A stretch of DNA of 6,715 nucleotides from Rhodospirillaceae bacterium (GTDB lineage Bacteria; Pseudomonadota; Alphaproteobacteria; Rhodospirillales; Rhodospirillaceae), in assembly GCA_016937315.1 (NCBI GenBank), contig JAFGWD010000016.1, forward strand, positions 1 to 6,715, read 5' to 3'. The notes beneath the pieces are model-generated. The model ran no database searches and had not been told where the DNA came from. It saw only the letters and a list, made by a program, of their open reading frames with translations. Within the stretch, counting starts at the first letter, position 1. Each line of letters starts with the position of its first letter. Below are positions 1 through 3,941 of this stretch, one piece after another. The position numbers were made by a program, and so were the translations under genes.

Positions 1-568
1 CGCAGAGAACGGTGTCTCCGGCGCGGCAGATCGTCAGCAGTGCGGCCAGCATGCCGTTTTGTGCGCCGTTATTGATGACTAGGCGCTCGGGAGCGGATGG
101 GAGACCTTGGGTTTCTGCCCAAGAGGCGAGGATTTGCCGGGCACGTTCCGTGTCACTGTCGCGGGGGTAGCCCAGCAAGGTGTCAAGGCAGGGATCGGCG
201 GTGAGCCGTGGCAGAATCTCGCGCAGGCGTTCCCCGGCGATGCCGTCGGCAGGCAGGTTGACGGCAAAATCGAAAACGTCAGGCTCTGTGTCGTGGCGGG
301 ACGTCAACGGCGTAAATGTCACCAAGGACGGTTTGACAAAAGTGCCGCGACCGACTTCTCCACTCACCAAATCGCGGCGAATCGCTTCGGCATAGGCACG
401 GGTCACGGTGCCGACGGTCACGCCCAAAAGCAGGGCGAGCTCGCGGTGGGTGGGCAAACGTTCCCCAGGGGCTAAGTCACCCGTCGTGATGGCATCGGCG
501 ATGGCATCAGCGATGGCGATATAGCGTGAACCAAGTCGCGCGGAGATATCGGGCGTCCAGTTTGTCAT
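1..568 (-). CDS. MocR-family regulator (GntR-type HTH + aminotransferase-like domain), 5' part
   Basis: The first 189 codons read without a stop from an ATG at 568-566; the rest lies beyond the left edge. Residues about 13-78 form a GntR-type winged helix: LAPGERLPTHRELALLLGV, then TVGTVTRAYAEA as the recognition helix, and the wing GEVGRGTFV. A linker rich in Pro, Thr and Asp follows (about 79-105). From about residue 110 a fold-type I aminotransferase-like domain begins, with the family signature INNGAQNGMLAALL and then AGDTVLC. MocR proteins use pyridoxal phosphate bound in this domain to control DNA binding, often at their own promoter and a divergent gene. The PLP lysine is off the window, so cofactor binding cannot be checked. 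No Shine-Dalgarno sequence precedes the ATG. The gene is divergent from a DUF1127 gene, an arrangement resembling E. coli yjiR-yjiS as I recall it. The family is secure; the effector is unknown. Confidence 0.93.
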   Translation of the reverse strand, partial: MTNWTPDISARLGSRYIAIADAIADAITTGDLAPGERLPTHRELALLLGVTVGTVTRAYAEAIRRDLVSGEVGRGTFVKPSLVTFTPLTSRHDTEPDVFDFAVNLPADGIAGERLREILPRLTADPCLDTLLGYPRDSDTERARQILASWAETQGLPSAPERLVINNGAQNGMLAALLTICRAGDTVLC

Positions 569-576
569 GGTGACAA

Positions 577-605
577 TAAATACATTGACGCCCGTATGGA
601 GTCAA
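577..605 (-). promoter_or_regulatory. Candidate sigma-70 promoter of the MocR gene
   Basis: On the minus strand TTGACT (605-600) is followed after 17 bases by TATTTA (582-577). The -35 match is good and the -10 match partial. The -10 box ends only eight bases before the ATG at 568, so the transcript would start at or next to the start codon. This fits the absence of a ribosome-binding site. The -35 box lies inside one copy of the GGAGTCAA repeat, as expected for autoregulation. Confidence 0.4.
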
Positions 606-652
606 ATTACCTATTAGATGCAGACAATGATGATGGCATTAGGAGTCAATGT
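582..652. promoter_or_regulatory. Candidate MocR operator: repeated GTCAA motifs
   Basis: The spacer between the divergent genes contains ACATTGAC at 582-589 and its exact reverse complement GTCAATGT at 645-652. A related copy, GTCAAAT, lies at 601-607. The octamer GGAGTCAA also occurs twice in direct orientation, at 598-605 and 642-649, 44 bp apart (about four helical turns). One copy covers the candidate -35 box of the regulator and the other covers the ribosome-binding site of the DUF1127 gene. MocR/GntR proteins commonly bind paired direct or inverted repeats in such spacers. The repeats are seen directly; their role as an operator is inferred. Confidence 0.45.
641..645 (+). promoter_or_regulatory. 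Ribosome-binding site deciding the DUF1127 start
   Basis: AGGAG stands eight bases before the ATG at 654. The in-frame upstream ATGs at 618 and 627-633 have no comparable site, so 654 is preferred as the start. The site sits inside the second GGAGTCAA repeat. Confidence 0.7.
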
Positions 653-653
653 C

Positions 654-908
654 ATGAGTAGCGTAGAATGTATCGGTACATATAAGGCGAACAGGAAGTC
701 CCGTCGCGATTCCGCCGCAAAGCGTTGGAGCCTGCGGGGCGCAGTGCAGCGTGAATGGCGTGGCGCGTCTCTTTTGATGGCGACATGGTGCCAGCGCATG
801 GCTCTGCGTCGTGGATTGAAGGTGGCACCAGACCGCATGCTGGCATCCATGGGGCTGACCCGTGATGCTGCTGCGAATGAGGCGGCGAAGCCGTTCTGGG
901 TGGCCTAA
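654..908 (+). CDS. Small DUF1127 (YjiS-like) protein
   Basis: The gene encodes 84 residues. The N-terminal half is strongly basic (KANRKSRRDSAAKRW at about 11-25). The C-terminal part holds the DUF1127 signature: RMLASMGLTRDAAANEAAKP at 61-80, followed by FWVA. This matches the family pattern of a helix, an 'L..[IM]GL.R' turn and an 'EA.[RK]PFW' tail. DUF1127 proteins are small, basic and abundant in Alphaproteobacteria. Some members have been linked to RNA metabolism or to phosphate and stress physiology, but no biochemical activity can be assigned here. The start at 654 rests on an AGGAG site eight bases upstream. The gene is divergent from the MocR regulator and is its most likely target. 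A candidate terminator follows 28 bases after the stop codon. At 84 residues it is longer than the shortest members, which are little more than the signature itself. Confidence 0.85.
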   Translation: MSSVECIGTYKANRKSRRDSAAKRWSLRGAVQREWRGASLLMATWCQRMALRRGLKVAPDRMLASMGLTRDAAANEAAKPFWVA

Positions 909-936
909 CCGTTTCCGATTCGCTGTTTTTCACAAC

Positions 937-973
937 ACGCGCTTGTATGGCCTCTGGCTGCTAAGCGCGTTTT
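937..973 (+). terminator. Candidate terminator after the DUF1127 gene
   Basis: ACGCGCTT (937-944) pairs perfectly with AAGCGCGT (963-970) across an 18-base loop, which itself contains a small GCC/GGC pair. The T run at 970-973 follows. This lies in the 142-bp gap between two convergent genes. The long loop and short T run make it a moderate rather than strong terminator. There is no T run for the minus-strand gene, and nothing else is evident in the rest of the gap (974-1050). Confidence 0.5.
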
Positions 974-1050
974 GCGTTGGGAGCCGTGCAATCTCAGGGG
1001 CATTGTCATCGTTTTGTTGGTGGATTGTCCCGGTTCTTGGTGTGTGTCTT

Positions 1051-2157
1051 CTACGGGGCCGTTTCTCCGTCAAGTGGATCTTGCGAAGAGATCAGATGCT
1101 TGGCGAGGATGACGCGGTTGCGGCCAGAACGCTTGGCTTGGTAAAGCGCGGTGTCGGCGGTGCGGAGTAAGTCGTCGAGGTTGGCCCCATCAAACAGGGG
1201 CGTTATTCCCGCACTGATGGTGTATTTCAGGGGAGCTGCGGCTGTTGACAGAAGATTTTCGCTGATTGTGCGGCGCAGACGGTCGAGCAGTTCAAGGCCC
1301 TCGGTGATCGGGATGCTCGGGCTGGCGACGGCGAATTCTTCACCACCAATTCGGCAGAATAAGCAGTCTTCTGGAATCACGTTGGCAGCAATTTCGGTGA
1401 AGGCGCGGAGCGCACGGTCACCGTAGGCATGTCCGTGTGTGTCGTTGATGCGTTTGAAACGGTCAATGTCAATGGTTGCCAGAAAACCATCGGTGTCGTG
1501 CTTGTGTTCAATGATCTTTGGCATGGTGTCGAAGAAATAACGGCGGTTATGAATCCCGGTGTTGTCGTCGCGATACATTAAGCTGCGAATTTTATCGTTT
1601 TGGTCGGATATGCTTTGTTTTTGCGCCTCAATTTGCTCAACAAGTTCAGCCAGTTGGGCGGCATTGTCCTCGGTGAAGGCAAGGGAGGATTGCAAGTCGT
1701 TGGCAAAGTTCTGCAAAGAGTCGTTGGTCAAGTTCACCTGCGACAGGGCCTGTATAAGGTCGCGCTCAGTATCGCGGTCTTTGGTGATGTCTATAGCAAT
1801 GCCGACGATGCCGACCACCTCCCCACTGCGGTTGGTTGCGGGTATTTTGAGAAGACGAACGTCAATGTGTTGGCCACAGAGGCAGGTGATTTGGGTGTCG
1901 TGAATGCGCCGTTCACCAGTGTTCAAAACCGCCAGATCAATTTCTCGCGTGGCTTCGGCTTCGTTCTTAAGAAAAATGTCGAGTGCGGTTTTCCCCGGAA
2001 TTTCGTCTTTCGAACAGCCGCAGATCTCCTCAAACCGCGCGTTGCACCATGTATAGTGTAGGGACGTGTCTTTTAGGAAAATAGCCAGCGGAAGAGCGTC
2101 CAGGATGCTTTCAAGCCCGCATTGGGGAAGAAGCTTGGAAAATTTGAGACGATTCAT
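1051..2157 (-). CDS. PAS-coiled-coil-GGDEF diguanylate cyclase
   Basis: The 368-residue protein has no signal peptide or membrane segment and should be cytosolic. Residues about 15-127 form a PAS domain ending in the typical GEVVGIVGIAIDITKDRDTE segment. Residues about 130-195 are a heptad-rich coiled coil suited to dimer signalling. Residues about 195-352 form the GGDEF domain: NTGIHNRRYF, FLATIDIDRFKRINDTHGHA with metal-binding Asp230, and GGEEF at 271-275. The signature residues for making c-di-GMP from two GTP are present. The inhibitory I-site (RxxD, ending five residues before GGEEF) is absent: residues 262 and 265 are Pro and Cys. The PAS domain carries cysteines at 38, 46, 48, 92 and 94, forming two CxC pairs. 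The start is supported by AGGA (2168-2165), seven bases upstream. The nearby saccharide locus suggests, but does not prove, c-di-GMP control of surface polysaccharide. Confidence 0.95.
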   Translation of the reverse strand: MNRLKFSKLLPQCGLESILDALPLAIFLKDTSLHYTWCNARFEEICGCSKDEIPGKTALDIFLKNEAEATREIDLAVLNTGERRIHDTQITCLCGQHIDVRLLKIPATNRSGEVVGIVGIAIDITKDRDTERDLIQALSQVNLTNDSLQNFANDLQSSLAFTEDNAAQLAELVEQIEAQKQSISDQNDKIRSLMYRDDNTGIHNRRYFFDTMPKIIEHKHDTDGFLATIDIDRFKRINDTHGHAYGDRALRAFTEIAANVIPEDCLFCRIGGEEFAVASPSIPITEGLELLDRLRRTISENLLSTAAAPLKYTISAGITPLFDGANLDDLLRTADTALYQAKRSGRNRVILAKHLISSQDPLDGETAP

Positions 2158-2243
2158 GTCTTTTTCCTAAGATCTCTATCGGCTCTGAAGCGTCACATTT
2201 CGATTGCGAGAAGGGTACACGGCACACCGTAGGGTTGGCAAGG

Positions 2244-2287
2244 GACGCATCAGAAAGCTCTAGGTTTATGGCCGTTGAAGATGCGTC
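2244..2287. repeat. 8-bp inverted repeat upstream of the antiterminator promoter
   Basis: GACGCATC (2244-2251) and GATGCGTC (2280-2287) are perfect reverse complements separated by 28 bases. The right arm abuts the candidate -35 hexamer at 2288. This position suits an activator or repressor site, though arms of this length can arise by chance in a 200-bp spacer. No match to a named regulator is recognised. Confidence 0.35.
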
Positions 2288-2315
2288 TTGACGGGACTTG
2301 ACCGAAAACGCTAAT
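2288..2315 (+). promoter_or_regulatory. Candidate promoter of the antiterminator-galE operon
   Basis: TTGACG (2288-2293) is followed after 16 bases by GCTAAT (2310-2315), which matches the last four positions of the -10 consensus. A second TTGACC at 2298 is too close to be used with this -10 box. Transcription would start near 2322 and give a leader of roughly 45 bases. Assigned by eye from consensus only. Confidence 0.35.
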
Positions 2316-2323
2316 TCTCAGGC

Positions 2324-2351
2324 GGTGTTGATGTCGGAAATGTCCAACATC
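2324..2351 (+). promoter_or_regulatory. Leader hairpin next to the ribosome-binding site
   Basis: GGTGTTG (2324-2330) can pair with CAACATC (2345-2351), seven base pairs including one G-T wobble, around a 14-base loop. The helix ends one base before AAGGTGA, the ribosome-binding site of the NusG-like gene. It could pause RNA polymerase, act as a loading site for the antiterminator, or tune translation. No T run follows, so it is not an intrinsic terminator. Confidence 0.3.
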
Positions 2352-2368
2352 CAAGGTGACGGGTATCT

Positions 2369-2866
2369 ATGGCTTGGTGTGTGGTCAGTACTCTTCCTAA
2401 TCAAGAATCACGCGCGGAGAAAAATCTCTTGCGTCAGGGCTTCCGTGCTTGGTTGCCGCTCTTGAAACGGGAACGTCGCCACGCGCGTCGGATCGACGTG
2501 GTTGAGGCCCCCTTTTTTCCTGGGTATTTGTTCGTCGAATTGGACTTGGACCGGGATGCATGGTCTTCCATCAACGGCACCTATGGGGTTCGACGTTTAC
2601 TGTGTCAAAGAGAGACGCCAGCGTGTCTTCCTGATGGCTTCATTCCCGCATTAGAACAAGCCATTAAACAGCAGAGTCAGCCACTCCCCTTGGATGATGG
2701 GTTGCTTCCTGGGAAAAAGGTGCGTTTGGTTGATGGAGCGTTTGTGGATTCTGTGGGGACCTTGCTGCGTCTGGAGCCAAAGTATCGCGTTGCCTTGCTG
2801 CTGAATATCCTTGGCACGGACGTGGTGACCACGGTGCCACGGAATTTTGTTTCATCCGTGGATTAA
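2369..2866 (+). CDS. RfaH/UpxY-like transcription antiterminator (NusG paralogue)
   Basis: The 165-residue protein has the two-domain NusG layout. Residues about 2-105 are the NGN domain, which binds RNA polymerase: MAWCVVSTLPNQESRAEKNL, then GFRAWLPLLKRER, and the hallmark APFFPGYLFVELD at 47-59. Residues about 113-165 are a KOW-type domain beginning PGKKVRLVDGAFVDSVGTL. The position at the head of a saccharide locus and the divergence from housekeeping NusG mark it as a specialised paralogue of the RfaH/UpxY kind. Such proteins ride on the polymerase and suppress Rho-dependent or pause-related termination in long polysaccharide operons. AAGGTGA (2353-2359) supports the ATG at 2369; the upstream ATGs at 2331 and 2340 are out of frame. 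galE follows after 29 bases, so the two are very likely co-transcribed. Whether it acts on its own operon, the opposing gmd operon or a distant one is not visible. Confidence 0.9.
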   Translation: MAWCVVSTLPNQESRAEKNLLRQGFRAWLPLLKRERRHARRIDVVEAPFFPGYLFVELDLDRDAWSSINGTYGVRRLLCQRETPACLPDGFIPALEQAIKQQSQPLPLDDGLLPGKKVRLVDGAFVDSVGTLLRLEPKYRVALLLNILGTDVVTTVPRNFVSSVD

Positions 2867-2886
2867 TGATTTCGTTCTCGTGATAT

Positions 2887-2892
2887 AGGGGG
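2887..2892 (+). promoter_or_regulatory. Ribosome-binding site of galE (start choice)
   Basis: AGGGGG precedes two consecutive GTG codons at 2896 and 2899. The spacing is three bases to the first and a more usual six to the second, so translation may begin at 2899. The choice changes the protein by one residue. Confidence 0.55.
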
Positions 2893-2895
2893 TGC

Positions 2896-3885
2896 GTGGT
2901 GCAACGACTTTTGATCGCGGGGGGCGCGGGCTATATCGGGAGCCATGTGGTCTATGCTGCTTTGGATGCGGGCTATAGCGTGGTCGTTGTTGATAATCTA
3001 TCCACTGGCGTACGCGAGAATCTTCCTGATTCGGTACCCGTTATGGTCGGCGATATTGGCGACCGTGGCTTTATGGACCATGTCCTGGAAACGACCCAGC
3101 CTGATGGGGTCATGCACTTTGCTGGATCGATTATTGTATCGGAGTCAACGGCTCATCCTCTTGCCTATTACCATAATAATGTCAGCAATAGCCTTGCCTT
3201 GATTTCTGCCTGCGTATCAGCTGGCGTGGAGCGCTTTGTGTTTTCCTCGTCGGCAGCGGTTTATGGTGCCATTGATGGTGATGCGGCAGCAGAAACTGCG
3301 CCGCTGCGTCCCAGCAGCCCATATGGTTGGTCAAAGCTGTTTACCGAGCAGATACTGCGTGATGTCGCCCAGGCTCATGGCCTCACCTATGCGGCTTTGC
3401 GTTATTTCAACGTTGCGGGTGCTGATGGTCGGGGACGCAGCGGCCAAAGTGGCCCCAATGCGACGCACTTGATCAAGATTGCGTGTCAGGTGGCACAAGG
3501 TAAACGCGATGTTATGGAAATTTATGGTGCGGATTACCCAACTCCGGATGGGACGTGTGTCCGTGATTATCTCCACGTGAGTGATCTGGCTGAGGCTCAT
3601 GTGCGTGTGTTTGAGCATTTGTCTCAGGCTTCTGGGAATTTGATTCTCAATTGTGGAAACGGTTGTGGCTATTCGGTGCGTGAGGTGATTGCTGCTGTTG
3701 AGCGTGTGTGCGGCCATACCCTGCCGGTTGTCGAGGCACCGCGTCGTGCGGGAGATCCCCCCTATTTGGTGGCGTGCCCCGACAAGCTCGCGGCCTTATT
3801 AAATTGGCGGCCTCAGTATGTGGATTTAGACGAGATGATTCGTTCGGCTCTGGCGTGGGAAAGTGATTATCGCAGTAATGGCTGA
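2896..3885 (+). CDS. galE: UDP-glucose 4-epimerase
   Basis: The 329-residue protein is a full-length extended short-chain dehydrogenase. It shows the NAD-binding motif GGAGYIGSH (9-17), the acidic VVVDNLSTG segment (30-38), HFAGSIIVSES (74-84), FSSSAAVYG (116-124) with the catalytic serine, and PYGWSK (142-147) with catalytic Tyr143 and Lys147. RYFNVAGA (169-176) and TCVRDYLHVSDLAEAH (220-235) complete the family pattern. GalE interconverts UDP-glucose and UDP-galactose in the cytosol; some relatives also accept the N-acetylated sugars, which cannot be decided here. The start is GTG at 2896 or 2899. galE lies 29 bases after the NusG-like gene, probably in the same operon, and likely feeds galactose into the surface glycan made by this locus. 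The stop codon overlaps the first bases of a strong terminator. Confidence 0.95.
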   Translation: MVQRLLIAGGAGYIGSHVVYAALDAGYSVVVVDNLSTGVRENLPDSVPVMVGDIGDRGFMDHVLETTQPDGVMHFAGSIIVSESTAHPLAYYHNNVSNSLALISACVSAGVERFVFSSSAAVYGAIDGDAAAETAPLRPSSPYGWSKLFTEQILRDVAQAHGLTYAALRYFNVAGADGRGRSGQSGPNATHLIKIACQVAQGKRDVMEIYGADYPTPDGTCVRDYLHVSDLAEAHVRVFEHLSQASGNLILNCGNGCGYSVREVIAAVERVCGHTLPVVEAPRRAGDPPYLVACPDKLAALLNWRPQYVDLDEMIRSALAWESDYRSNG

Positions 3886-3931
3886 AGTAACAAAAAGCCG
3901 CCCCTCTGGGCGGCTTTTTGTTACTTCTTTT
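3884..3931. terminator. Bidirectional intrinsic terminator between galE and the fusion gene
   Basis: Positions 3884-3903 and 3908-3927 pair perfectly over 20 bases around the loop CTCT. The core GCCGCCC/GGGCGGC is flanked by A5 on the left and T5 on the right, so each strand reads a GC-rich stem followed by T residues. The left arm begins inside the galE stop codon, and the fusion gene ends 11 bases beyond the T run. It therefore should stop both convergent operons. Confidence 0.93.
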
Positions 3932-3941
3932 ATGGAAAATC

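Noticed and set aside
488..520. Nearly perfect 12-base tandem repeat (GATGGCATCRGC) in the MocR gene
   Set aside because: It encodes the alanine-rich helix IADAIADAI at the start of the GntR domain, a common sequence in this family, and needs no further explanation.
862..1170. Plus-strand open frame overlapping the end of the DUF1127 gene and the cyclase
   Set aside because: It has no family motif, overlaps the conserved 3' end of the DUF1127 gene in another frame and runs antisense into the GGDEF gene; a shadow frame.
1600..2061. Long plus-strand frame antisense to the PAS region
   Set aside because: The minus-strand PAS-GGDEF protein fully explains this stretch; the antisense frame shows no recognisable domain or convincing ribosome-binding site.
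2821..2833. Small palindrome CGTGGTGACCACG near the end of the NusG-like gene
   Set aside because: Six-base arms inside conserved KOW-domain coding sequence are expected by chance and no T run follows.
3331..3717. Minus-strand frame antisense to galE
   Set aside because: galE motifs run continuously through the region on the plus strand; the antisense frame has no domain.
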